Below the pieces are notes generated by a model. It was not told the DNA's origin. It worked only from the letters and a program-made list of their open reading frames with translations, and did no database searches. Shown piece after piece: positions 43,919 through 52,542 of a stretch of 64,000 bases of DNA. Made by a program: the position numbers and the translations under genes. Source of the DNA: HXMU1420-2 sp017643305 (lineage in GTDB: Bacteria; Pseudomonadota; Alphaproteobacteria; Rhodobacterales; Rhodobacteraceae); assembly GCA_965217135.1 (NCBI GenBank), contig OZ244249.1, forward strand, positions 3,720,001-3,784,000, in the 5' to 3' direction. Within the stretch, counting starts at the first letter, position 1. Every line of letters starts with the position of its first letter.

Positions 43919-44775
43919 TTAGTGCATGATCGGCCTGGGTTCCATTGGGATAATGGTTTCAGGGGCGGGCGGACGGTAACCCAGTGCACTGTGTGGTCTC
44001 TTGGTGTTGTAGTGTTTCCTCCATTCTTCGATGATGATTTGGGCTTCTCTGAGGGAGTAGAAGATTTCACCGTTGAGCAGCTCATCCCTCATCCGCCCAT
44101 TGAAGCTTTCGCAATATCCATTCTCCCAGGGTGAGCCCGGCTCGATGTAGGCTGTCTTTGCGCCGACCATTGCCCGGCAGGCGCATCCGCAGGATGCTGC
44201 CGAGAGGGGGCGGCGATCCAATCCCGAACCGCCTGCGCAACGAACTCAGGGCCATTGTCCGACCGGATGAAGGCGGGAGGGCCACGCAGGATGAACAGGT
44301 CGGTCAGAGCATCAATCACGTCTGTCGAGTTCAGCTTGCGCTTCACCCTGATCGCCAGGCACTCCCGGCTGTGCTCATCGATGATGTTCAGCGTCCGGAA
44401 TGCCTTCCCATCATCGGTCCGGCAGTGAACGAAGTCATAGCTCCACACATGATTACGATGTTCCGGCCGCATGCGAACGCATGAACCATCGTTCAGCCAC
44501 AGCCGTCCTTTCTTTGCCTGTTTCGGTGGAACCTTCAGCCCCTCTCGCCGCCACAGCCGCTCGACACGCCCATCGCTGACAGACCAGCCGGCATCCCTGA
44601 GAAGCACAGCGACCCTACGGTAGCCATATCGACCGTATTGGCGTGCCAGCTCGATCATGTCGGCAACCAGCCTGTCTTCGTCAGCACGCCCCTTTGGGAT
44701 ACGCCTTTGCGTCGAGCGGTGTTGCCCCAGTACCCGGCACGCCCGCCGTTCCGAGACGTTGAACTGGGAACGCAC
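43919..44775 (-). pseudogene. IS3-family transposase orfB, broken by a 41-base insertion
   Basis: The first part carries VWSYDFVHCRTDDGKAF (first Asp) and FIRSDNGPEFVAQAV (second Asp). At about 44168-44208 a 41-base stretch is inserted between the codons for RDWIAA and VGAKTAYIEPGSPW, moving the reading frame. After it the frame with NGYCESFNGRMRDEL (catalytic Glu) and YNTKRPHSALGY resumes and ends at TAA 43919-43921. Removing the 41 bases restores one continuous frame, so this copy cannot make active transposase by itself. Confidence 0.85.
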
Positions 44776-44807
44776 ATGATCGATGCAAGCACGGCGACGA
44801 GCGGGGC

Positions 44808-45086
44808 TCAGAAGTTTCCCTTTGCGGCTTCCGTCAGGATGAGCTTGTCCAGCGTCAGGTCCGACACGGCCCGTCTCAGCCGATCATTCTCCTTCTGAAG
44901 TCGCTTTAGCTCCTTCAATTGATCTACGCCCATTCCGCCATACTGCTTACGCCAGCGGTAATAGGTCTGTTCAACAACACCTATCTGTCTAATCGCATCC
45001 AGACGAGGCATCCCTTGCCCCATCAGTACCTCAACCTGCCGCAACTTCGAGACAATCTCTTCGGGCTTTGGTCGCTTGTTCGCCAG
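44808..45086 (-). CDS. IS3-family transposase orfA, CTG at the expected start
   Basis: The frame reads ANKRPKPEEIVSKLRQVEV, then MPRLDAIRQIGVVEQTYYRWRK, a helix-turn-helix for end binding, and a leucine-zipper-like KELKRLQKENDRLRRAV. It ends GNF before TGA, where orfB continues in the -1 frame in intact relatives. At the position where relatives have the initiator ATG the codon is CTG (45086-45084); the first standard start inside is a TTG at 45044. orfA alone cannot transpose the element. Confidence 0.7.
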   Translation of the reverse strand: MANKRPKPEEIVSKLRQVEVLMGQGMPRLDAIRQIGVVEQTYYRWRKQYGGMGVDQLKELKRLQKENDRLRRAVSDLTLDKLILTEAAKGNF

Positions 45087-45128
45087 TCTCGGTCCTCCGT
45101 TTCCTAAACATAGCGCTGGACCAGTTCA

Positions 45129-46352
45129 GATGGGGAGGCTCAAGCACTCAAGAACATTGACCGCCCCATCCGCGTGTGGATGCGTGCGCCAACGGGTGCT
45201 GCGTTGAACGCGGCAACAAGATCAAAAACTTCAGGCCTTCCACGCCTCACCGTCACGCCCATTGTGACGTCAGACCAACGGGACGACGTGCGAGATCTTG
45301 CAGAGGAACTGACAGCCGATATCGCCCTCTACCTCGCCTCGGTGCAATGGATTGAGACAGGCGAAGGCTACACGCTGACCCAAACGCTTCGCGCCCGTGG
45401 CGACCGATTGCGTCTGGAAGTAAGGCTGACATCTCCGGACGGCACGCCGATCTGGTCAAGCAAACATGATGGCGATCTTTCTGACGTTTTTGATTGGCAG
45501 GATAAGACCGGGGAAGCCGTGGCCAGCGACATACAGGGTGTCATTCTGCAATCTGCAGGCGCCAAGCTAGCCCATCTGGATGATGCAGACATGGCCGCCG
45601 AACAGTTGATGCTCAAAGGCTTGCTGAACTTTGTCGATATATCTGAGCCTAGTGTCTTTAATGCTATGCGCTATCATTCTTTGGCCATTGAAAAAGATCC
45701 ATCGTTAGCTCAAGCCTATGCCTGCTTAATTGTTGAAAGCTTGGCGGCGCACACACTGCGCTATCAATCTTGCCAACCATACCTTGAAAAACTACCTGAA
45801 TGGATCAAGGCCGCGGAGGCTCTTGCATATCAGAACCCAGTGCTGGCACTGCTTGTTTCGGACCTAAATTACCTGCAAGACTTCAATAAGGCCAAGCTCA
45901 GAGACGCAATTGAAAGTGCTCTGATCTGTTCACCGTTTGATCAGACGACACTTATGTTTTGCGGCTGGGGTTATGTCTGGATGGGCGATCCGTGGCCGGC
46001 ATTGGAGTGTTTCGCCAAGTTTTTCAAGCTAGGGCGACTCAGTCCTTACTGGCATGGAGCCCTTGCGGGCGCGGCCAACGCTAGCGTCCAAGCTGGGCGG
46101 TTCGAAGATGCCCTTGCTTTTTCGGAGCAAGGGCTGAAACGGGCACCAGATTATCATGCGCTACATCTCAGCCGAGCAGCTGCACTTGCCTAACTGGGAC
46201 GTTTAGAAGAGGCTTCCGTTCTTGTTGAAACAGCTTTGCAACTCGATCCGGATATGACAGTGGAAACAATGCGCGCCACTTCGAACTATGGTGGAACTCC
46301 CGAGGGAGAGCGATACCTCGAAGGTCTTCTTCTTGCTGGCTTCCCGCAATAA
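45129..46352 (+). pseudogene. Adenylate/guanylate-cyclase-TPR gene, 5' part lost and premature stop
   Basis: Starting at the insertion sequence edge, the frame reads GEAQALKNIDRPIRVWM, the junction that follows class III cyclase catalytic domains. A beta-rich TolB-like region follows (VTPIVTSDQRDDVRDLAEEL, SSKHDGDLSDVFDWQDKTGE), then helical TPR-type repeats. The catalytic domain itself is gone. TAA at 46191-46193 interrupts the last repeat, after which the same frame continues with LGRLEEASVLVETALQLDPD to a natural-looking TAA at 46350-46352. Codon use is less GC-rich than neighbours. Confidence 0.82.
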
Positions 46353-46819
46353 TACCTAAAAATATCCGCGCATAGCGGAAGGATTTAGGGCCAGCCCAAT
46401 CTACCGGCTCTACGCAACACTAGAGCGGTCCATATGCGTTTTAACAAACTGTTAACCAGAGACCGTTTGAATATATGCGCAAATTGTGCAAACTTTTGGG
46501 GCGCGTGCAGGTTTGTGCGCTTCCCTACGCCGGGGGACCCAGCCGCGCCAGCAGGCGCGCGCCTTCTTCGGTCACGGCCAGCCGTATTTCCTCCGATGCG
46601 CATATCCCACCCGAATGGATTGCGCAGGACATCGCCTATCCATGTAATGGCGGCGCGGCACAGTAGGCGGAAACAGGTTTCTCTCTCAAGTCGGACAATG
46701 GCCGCAAACAGGCTGTATTGCACCCGCTCCAGACATAAAAGACGGCTCTGTCCTTTGGCGGGCCAAGGCGCTATACGCCGCGCAAAGTCATCCAAAACCT
46801 GTAAAAGAGCAGTGCCGCC
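46353..46819. other. Region without a supportable gene before rpe
   Basis: 467 bases. A TTAACA-AAC-TGTTAA inverted repeat lies at 46441-46455, and a short GCGGA/TCCGC stem at about 46366-46380 may end the cyclase transcript. Several short open frames occur on both strands; one leftward frame near 46530-46635 ends IRLAVTEEGARLLARLGPPA, which looks like a protein C-terminus but has no body. The rpe promoter should lie here. No function assigned. Confidence 0.4.
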
Positions 46820-47512
46820 ATGACGTTCGACCGTAAGATCAAGATCGCCCCGTCCATCCTGTCTGCCGATTTTGCCAATTTCGGGCAGGAATGCGAGGCG
46901 ATCGAAGCCCAGGGCGCGGATTGGGTCCATATCGATGTGATGGACGGGCATTTCGTGCCCAACATCACCTTTGGCCCTTCTACCGTCAAAGCGTTGAAAC
47001 CACACGTGAAAACAGTGATGGACGTACACCTTATGATCGCGCCGGTAGATCCATTTATCGATGCCTTTGCCGAGGCAGGGGCCGATGTCATCACTGCGCA
47101 TGTAGAGGCTGGACCACATATACACCGCACCTTGCAGGCGATCCGAAGCGCGGGAGCCAAGGCCGGGCTGGCCTTGAACCCCGGCACTCCGGTAGCTGCG
47201 GTCGAACAACTGCTGGATATGGTCGACCTTATCTGCGTGATGGGCGTGAACCCCGGATTTGGTGGGCAGAAGTTCATCCATTCACAGCTCGACAAGATCC
47301 GCGCTTTGCGGTCGATGATCGGTGATCGACCGATTCATATCGAACTGGACGGCGGCTGCGACCCCAGCACCGCGCCACTGATCGCTCAGGCCGGGGCGGA
47401 TGTACTGGTGGCTGGCTCCGCCGTGTTCCGCGGCGGAACAGTGTCCACGCCGGAAGTATACGGCGACAACATCCGCGCCATTCGCGAAGCTGCAGTGGGT
47501 GTTATGGCCTGA
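46820..47512 (+). CDS. rpe: Ribulose-phosphate 3-epimerase
   Basis: Interconverts ribulose 5-phosphate and xylulose 5-phosphate in the pentose phosphate pathway (and Calvin cycle where present). 230 residues of TIM-barrel fold: APSILSADFANFG (Ser and metal-site neighbourhood), VHIDVMDGHFVPNITFGP with the catalytic/metal Asp and His, VHLMI, VMGVNPGFGGQKF for phosphate binding, and ELDGG with the second catalytic Asp. ATG 46820 lies after AGAGCAGTGCCGCC. Converges on the acyl-CoA ligase gene ten bases away. Confidence 0.95.
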   Translation: MTFDRKIKIAPSILSADFANFGQECEAIEAQGADWVHIDVMDGHFVPNITFGPSTVKALKPHVKTVMDVHLMIAPVDPFIDAFAEAGADVITAHVEAGPHIHRTLQAIRSAGAKAGLALNPGTPVAAVEQLLDMVDLICVMGVNPGFGGQKFIHSQLDKIRALRSMIGDRPIHIELDGGCDPSTAPLIAQAGADVLVAGSAVFRGGTVSTPEVYGDNIRAIREAAVGVMA

Positions 47513-47522
47513 CCGGTTTGCG

Positions 47523-49013
47523 TCAGGCCAACTGGTCCGCGAAATTTTCCAAAAGCTTGTGCTTCAGGATCTTGCCCGATTGCGCGGCAGGCAATTCATC
47601 CACCACGATGATCTGCGTGGGGCGCTTGTAACCTGTCAGCCGCTCCGCAGCGAAGCTGCGAAGCTCTTCCAGCTCCGGCCGGTCTGATGGGTCAGACTGG
47701 ACGAAAGCGATGACCTTTTCGTCCCCCGCGACAAGCCGCCCGATCACCGCGCTCTGAACCACCTGCGGGTGTTCGTTCAACGCAGCCTCCACCTCGGGCG
47801 GATAGACGTTGAACCCGCCGTGAATAATCAGCTCCTTACTGCGGCCCATGATGTGCAGACGTTCCTGTTCATCAATGCAGCCCAGATCCCCGGTCCGTAG
47901 CCAGCCGTCGGGGCTCAGCACACTGGAGGTTTCCTCGGGGTTGCGGAAGTAACCCTTCATGATGTTGGGCCCGCGTACCAGCACTTCGCCAACGCCGTCA
48001 CCACCGCCATGCACGGACTCATCAATCTGCATTTCCACACCGGGCACCAACGGTCCGACGGAAGTGTCCGGGTCATCCTTTATGCTGTGGGTGATGTTGG
48101 TGGCCGCGGTGGTTTCGGTCATGCCATAACCGTTTTGCAGTGCGAGGCCATAAAACGCCTCCGCCCGCGCTTTCCAATCCGGGTCCAGCGGCGCGCCACC
48201 GGAGGACACATAGACCAGTGTATCGCTCTGCAACCGCTCCAGCCCCTGACGGCGCACATATTGCATCAGCAGCGCATGCAACTGGGGCACGGCCGGCAGG
48301 TGCGACACCCCGCTGCGCAGCGCCTGATACAAACGCCCCACATCGAAACGTGCCTCCAGCACGACAGTGGCCCCTGCAGACAAGGTTGCTGTCAGCATTG
48401 AGGCCAGGCCCATCACGTGGCTGATTGGTCCCACACCATAGACGATGTGGCCAGGATGCAGGTCGCGGAACGCCAGTGCTGCGCGGCCCGCAAAATGCAG
48501 GTTTCCATGGGTGATCATCACACCCTTGGGCGTGCCTGTGGTGCCGGTGGTGTACAGCAGAACGGCCACGTCCTCCGGCGTTTCTGTGTCTGCCGGGCCG
48601 GTTTCACACAGGTGCAGCGTGCCAAAAGGTCCTGAGACCTCCATCCCACCCATCCGATCGGCATGCGCCCTCGCTTCCGGGGAAATCGCGGATGTCGCCA
48701 TGACCAGAAACGGTTCGGCATGAGCCAGCACCCGCTGCACCTCCAACGCGGTCTGGCGGGCGTTGATCGGGATCACACAGATCCCCGAACGGGCGCATGC
48801 AAACAGCACTGCAACAGCAGCTGCACAGTTTTCGGCCAACAGCATCACACGATGCCCGCGCCGCGCCCCATGGGCTGCCAACGTTGCCCGCATCGCTTCT
48901 ATGGCAGCATCCAGATCGCCATAGGTCCACCGGGTGCCCAGCGAATCCTGAACCGCCAGTGCATCGGGCTGCGTTTGGATTTGCTGTTCCAGATCAGCTT
49001 GCCAGAGGGTCAT
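47523..49013 (-). CDS. Class I adenylate-forming acyl-CoA ligase
   Basis: 496 residues. The AMP-binding loop is LLYTTGTTGTPKGVMITHGN (about 150-170), followed by NGYGMTETTAATN, then WLRTGDLG, and the hinge GRSKELIIHGGFNVYPPEVE. The conserved lysine is in AAQSGKILKHKL near the end. It activates a carboxylic acid to its CoA thioester with ATP, the entry step of the beta-oxidation set encoded upstream. ATGA overlap with the hydratase gene; last gene of the operon. Chain type is not evident. Confidence 0.9.
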   Translation of the reverse strand: MTLWQADLEQQIQTQPDALAVQDSLGTRWTYGDLDAAIEAMRATLAAHGARRGHRVMLLAENCAAAVAVLFACARSGICVIPINARQTALEVQRVLAHAEPFLVMATSAISPEARAHADRMGGMEVSGPFGTLHLCETGPADTETPEDVAVLLYTTGTTGTPKGVMITHGNLHFAGRAALAFRDLHPGHIVYGVGPISHVMGLASMLTATLSAGATVVLEARFDVGRLYQALRSGVSHLPAVPQLHALLMQYVRRQGLERLQSDTLVYVSSGGAPLDPDWKARAEAFYGLALQNGYGMTETTAATNITHSIKDDPDTSVGPLVPGVEMQIDESVHGGGDGVGEVLVRGPNIMKGYFRNPEETSSVLSPDGWLRTGDLGCIDEQERLHIMGRSKELIIHGGFNVYPPEVEAALNEHPQVVQSAVIGRLVAGDEKVIAFVQSDPSDRPELEELRSFAAERLTGYKRPTQIIVVDELPAAQSGKILKHKLLENFADQLA

Positions 49014-49786
49014 TTCGAAAAATCCGGCTTTCGTTTTTCCAGGAAGGCCGAGATGCCTTCGGTCGCTTCTGCCCCGCCCTGCAGACGGGCCATGGCATTA
49101 CGTTCCGCATCCAGTTGCGCGGCCTCGGTCAATTCGTACCCACTGGACACCAGCGCCCGGATCGTTCCCTGGGCGTTCCGCGGCCCTTTGGCCAGCGCAT
49201 CAGCCAACGCATGCGCCTGCGCCTCGGTTTCACCCGCAGGCACGACGAGGTTGATCGCCCCCGCAGCGGCCAGCCGTTCGGCAGAAACGGGGCGCGCCAA
49301 CAGGCACATTTCCATCGCCAGCGGACGTGGCACCACCCGGGCCAGCGCAGAAGTCAGCCCGCCATCAGGTGCAAGCCCGGCTTTGACATAAGCCGCCGTA
49401 AAAACCGCGCCTTCGGCCGCAACGATCAGGTCGCAGGCCAGCGCCAGAGACAAACCAGCCCCCGCCGCGCCACCTTCGACAGCCGCGATCACCGGCACTG
49501 GGGACGACCGGATCAGCCGGATCAGATGGTGCAGTCCGTCGATCTTTTCTTTGCGCTGCGCTTCACTCAGCTTGCGCCGTTCGATCAGCGTGTTGAGGTC
49601 GCCGCCCGAACAGAAAAACCCACCTTCGGATGTTAGCAGAACGGCCCGGATCCGGGGATCACGGGCCGCTTCGAAGGCCTCACCGATGGTGGCATAAAGC
49701 TCCGGAGACAACGCACCACGCCGGGTGCTGTTCATGTTTACAACGACCAGCCGATCGTCCAGCTCATCCACCCGCGCCAGCGTCAT
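49010..49786 (-). CDS. Enoyl-CoA hydratase/isomerase family protein
   Basis: 258 residues of crotonase fold. FFCSGGDLNTLIERR holds the first oxyanion-hole strand, and VEGGAAGAGLSLALACDLIVA the second (GGAAGAG). In classical hydratases the two Glu residues follow, at the positions of AYVKAGLAPDGG, where Asp replaces the second Glu, so isomerase- or hydrolase-type activity is possible. Overlaps its neighbours by four bases on each side. Confidence 0.85.
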   Translation of the reverse strand: MTLARVDELDDRLVVVNMNSTRRGALSPELYATIGEAFEAARDPRIRAVLLTSEGGFFCSGGDLNTLIERRKLSEAQRKEKIDGLHHLIRLIRSSPVPVIAAVEGGAAGAGLSLALACDLIVAAEGAVFTAAYVKAGLAPDGGLTSALARVVPRPLAMEMCLLARPVSAERLAAAGAINLVVPAGETEAQAHALADALAKGPRNAQGTIRALVSSGYELTEAAQLDAERNAMARLQGGAEATEGISAFLEKRKPDFSK

Positions 49787-50217
49787 TTCCGCCGTTCCTT
49801 CAACCGTTTGAACACACCCGTTGCACTGGACAAAAGCCGCCCGTTCGGTGCCTTCAAGTCCGCCCCCGCATAAACAATACTGACCCCGCCACCGGACATG
49901 TAACCATGCGCGGTCACGACCTGGCCTTCTTTCGCGGGCGCCAGGAACTGGGTGTTCAGCGAAATCGTCACCACCTGCGTAAATCCAGTGGGCGATTTTG
50001 CCCGCGACGCGGCGAAGCCCGCCGCCGCGTCCAGCATCATGGCAATGATCCCACCATGCAGAGTGCCGTTGCGATTTAAGTGCCGAGGCTCGATCGTCAG
50101 CGTGACGCGCGAACTGCCGTCTTCCGGCGTCAGGTCCACGTCATAACCGATCAGCGCATGGGCACCGCTGTGGATCTTGTCAGGGTCGACCGCGAAATCA
50201 GGCGGCACTGAGAGCAA
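49783..50217 (-). CDS. PaaI-type hotdog thioesterase, TTG start
   Basis: 144 residues. HLNRNGTLHGGIIAMMLDAAAGFAA is the PaaI signature, with the N-x2-G-T-L-H-G-G turn and the Asp nucleophile/base on the central helix. It hydrolyses acyl-CoA, often to relieve dead-end intermediates in ring or chain breakdown. TTG at 50217 is preferred because GGAG lies seven bases upstream; a GTG three codons later is the alternative. It overlaps the dehydrogenase gene before it by 20 bases. Confidence 0.82.
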   Translation of the reverse strand: MLSVPPDFAVDPDKIHSGAHALIGYDVDLTPEDGSSRVTLTIEPRHLNRNGTLHGGIIAMMLDAAAGFAASRAKSPTGFTQVVTISLNTQFLAPAKEGQVVTAHGYMSGGGVSIVYAGADLKAPNGRLLSSATGVFKRLKERRK

Positions 50218-51331
50218 TGAACCGCTCCAGATGGTAATCCGTGTCCCCGAACCGATGATCCGCCATGGTAATCCGCTTGGCGATATGAGCCAGTTCGTAT
50301 TCCTGGGTCATCGCTATGCCACCATGCATCTGGATCGATTCCTCGGCCACCAGCCGCCCGACACGCCCCATCAGGTTGCGGGCCGAAGCGATCTGCATGT
50401 CTCGAATGCGTGAATCAGATTCCAGATGACCAGCCGCGTTGATGACCGCCGAGCGGGCCTGCTCCAGCTCGATAAGCATGTCAGACATACGATGCGCCAG
50501 CGCCTGGAATGTACCGATTGGCCGCCCGAATTGCTTGCGCGTCATCAGGTAGTCCTTGGTCAGCTCGGTCGCCGATTGCATGGCACCCATGGTTTCCGCC
50601 GCCAGCGCAACATTGGCCGCCGCCACGGCATTTTCAATCGCAGGCAGCGCCTTGCCCGCTTCACCCAGCCGGGCAGAGGCGGGAACGCTCACGTCATCCA
50701 GCGTGACCTCTGCCGCACGGCCACCCGCCATCAGCGCGTAACCGCGCATGGTCAGTCCGGCGGCATCCGAAGGCACGACAAACAGCGAAATGCCATCCAC
50801 ATCGCCAACCGCACCGCTTTCGCGGGCCGAAACAATCAGATGGTCCGCCGCTTCGGCATTCACAACGACCGCTTTGCGCCCATTCAAAACAATGCTGTCC
50901 CCAGCAGCCTTGGCGGTGGTTTCCACACGGTTCAGGTCATAGCGGCTAGCCGGTTCGCCGTGGGCCACCGCCAGATGCAGCGCACCACCTATGACCTCCT
51001 CCAACATTTCCTTCTGCGCGTCATCGCCAAGCGCAGCCAGCAGACCGCCGCCTAAAATGGCGGTGTCGAGCATCGGCTCTACCACACCCGCACGGCCCAG
51101 TTCTTCGAAAACCACGGCAATGTCGAACCCGGCTCCACCAAAGCCGCCGTCGTCTTCGCTGAACAACGCACCAATGATGCCCAGCTCGGCGAGGCCGTTC
51201 CAGATGTCTTCGCTCAGACCAGTTTCACTGTCCAGAATGGCATTGCGCGCGGCGGTGTCATATTTGTCCGACAGGAACCGCCGCAGGGTATCCTGCAGCA
51301 TCTGCCGTTCTTCGGTGAGATCAAAATTCAT
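50198..51331 (-). CDS. Acyl-CoA dehydrogenase, PimD-like partner
   Basis: 377 residues: MNFDLTEERQMLQDTLRRFLS, a helical N-terminal domain with ALFSEDDGGFGGAGFD, a mid beta-domain with ETTAKAAGDSIVLNGRKAVV, and a C-terminal domain with KDYLMTRKQFGRPIGTFQAL and SIQMHGGIAMTQEY. The flavin enzyme introduces the 2,3 double bond. Its pairing with the next gene, three bases away, resembles the PimC/PimD dehydrogenase of pimelate and dicarboxylate degradation, probably acting as a heteromer. Confidence 0.88.
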   Translation of the reverse strand: MNFDLTEERQMLQDTLRRFLSDKYDTAARNAILDSETGLSEDIWNGLAELGIIGALFSEDDGGFGGAGFDIAVVFEELGRAGVVEPMLDTAILGGGLLAALGDDAQKEMLEEVIGGALHLAVAHGEPASRYDLNRVETTAKAAGDSIVLNGRKAVVVNAEAADHLIVSARESGAVGDVDGISLFVVPSDAAGLTMRGYALMAGGRAAEVTLDDVSVPASARLGEAGKALPAIENAVAAANVALAAETMGAMQSATELTKDYLMTRKQFGRPIGTFQALAHRMSDMLIELEQARSAVINAAGHLESDSRIRDMQIASARNLMGRVGRLVAEESIQMHGGIAMTQEYELAHIAKRITMADHRFGDTDYHLERFIALSAA

Positions 51332-51334
51332 GGT

Positions 51335-52525
51335 TCAGACCCCCATGGTCACTTTGGCGATTATCCCGCGCTGGATCTCATTGGATCCGCCAAAGATCGA
51401 GAGTTTGCGGTTGTTGAAATAGGCGGCCGATACCGGCCCCGCATATTCTGGCCCAATAGGGTCGTTGTCGCCTTCTACCGCTTCGGAAGGGAACGGCATG
51501 GCGTAGGGGCCAGCCGCGCGACGGGCAAGGTCGTTGATTTCCTGTCGGATGACAGTGCCTTTGACCTTCAGCATCGACGCTTCTACGCCCGGGGCCTGAC
51601 CCACAGCGGCCTTTGAAACAATCCGTAGGTTGGTTGTGGCCATCGCCATTAGGTCGATTTCCGCCTGAGCCATGCGAGCCGCAAATTGCGGGTTTTCGAT
51701 CAGAGGACGGCCATTGTGGATTTCAGCCCGCGCCATGCGCTTGACCGCATCCAGACCAGCCTGCGAATTGCCTACACCTGCAATGTTGGTACGTTCGTGG
51801 GTCAGCAGATACTTGGCATAGGTCCAGCCCTTGTTTTCTTCGCCCACCAGGTTTTCCACCGGCACTTTCACATCCGTGAACCAGACCTCGTTCACCTCAT
51901 GCGTGCCATCCAGCAGGATGATCGGACGAACTTCGATGCCTGGCGTGTTCATGTCAATCAGAAGGAAGCTGATGCCTTCCTGCTGCTTTACGTCGGTATC
52001 GGTACGAACTAGGCAGAAGATCCAGTCCGCGTGCTGGCCCATTGTGGTCCAAGTTTTCTGACCATTGACGATGTAATGGTCGCCATCCCGCACAGCGCGG
52101 GTTTTGAGCGAAGCCAGGTCAGACCCGGCACCGGGCTCCGAATAGCCCTGGCACCACCAGTCATCCCCGTTCAGGATGCGCGGCAGATAATGATCCCTCT
52201 GCTCCTGGCTTCCAAATTTCATGAGGACCGGTGCCAGCATGCTTAGGCCAAATGGCACGATACGCGGCGCATTGGCAAAGGCGCATTCTTCTTCGAAGAT
52301 GTGCTTTTGCACGGCATTCCAAGCGCAGCCGCCATATTCCTCGGGCCAGTTTGGGGCCAACCACCCTTTTTCATTCAGGATGGCGTGCCATTTCTCCATT
52401 TCTTCCTTGGTCAGCTCCCCACGGCCTGCCACTTTGGCGGCCATCTCTTTGGGCAGCTTTTCATCCAGGAACGCCCGCACTTCGTCGCGAAACGCCAGTT
52501 CTTCGTCGGTATAGCTTAGGTCCAT
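51335..52525 (-). CDS. Acyl-CoA dehydrogenase, PimC-like partner
   Basis: 396 residues. It begins MDLSYTDEELAFRDEVRAFL. DDWWCQGYSEPGAGSDLASLKT and YIVNGQKTWTTMGQHADWIF are the substrate and flavin loops; the end NNRKLSIFGGSNEIQRGIIAK is the family C-terminus. In sequence and length it is very like PimC of Rhodopseudomonas as I remember it. AGGAGGA lies directly before the ATG. It feeds enoyl-CoA to the hydratase-dehydrogenase encoded upstream. Confidence 0.9.
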   Translation of the reverse strand: MDLSYTDEELAFRDEVRAFLDEKLPKEMAAKVAGRGELTKEEMEKWHAILNEKGWLAPNWPEEYGGCAWNAVQKHIFEEECAFANAPRIVPFGLSMLAPVLMKFGSQEQRDHYLPRILNGDDWWCQGYSEPGAGSDLASLKTRAVRDGDHYIVNGQKTWTTMGQHADWIFCLVRTDTDVKQQEGISFLLIDMNTPGIEVRPIILLDGTHEVNEVWFTDVKVPVENLVGEENKGWTYAKYLLTHERTNIAGVGNSQAGLDAVKRMARAEIHNGRPLIENPQFAARMAQAEIDLMAMATTNLRIVSKAAVGQAPGVEASMLKVKGTVIRQEINDLARRAAGPYAMPFPSEAVEGDNDPIGPEYAGPVSAAYFNNRKLSIFGGSNEIQRGIIAKVTMGV

Positions 52526-52542
52526 TTCGTCCTCCTGCAGCC

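Larger units (their letters stand above)
43899..45128 (-). mobile_element. IS3-family insertion sequence, degenerate
   Basis: About 1230 bases. The right end, read inward on the minus strand, is TGAACTGGTCCAGCGC; the left end is TGACTGGTCCATATTG, giving imperfect terminal repeats with the usual TG/CA tips. Inside, on the minus strand, are orfA (helix-turn-helix) and orfB (DDE integrase) as in IS407-like elements. No matching target duplication is visible: the left flank is phnE and the right flank is a cyclase gene, so the element marks a recombination or deletion joint. The exact left tip is uncertain by a few bases (43894-43899). Confidence 0.82.

Noticed and set aside
43899..45128. Simple transposition into phnE
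   Set aside because: A simple insertion would leave phnE sequence on both sides with a short target duplication; the right side is a cyclase gene and no duplication is seen.
46385..47281. A long leftward open frame over rpe
   Set aside because: rpe on the other strand is unmistakable; the mirror frame has no recognisable domain and no ribosome site.
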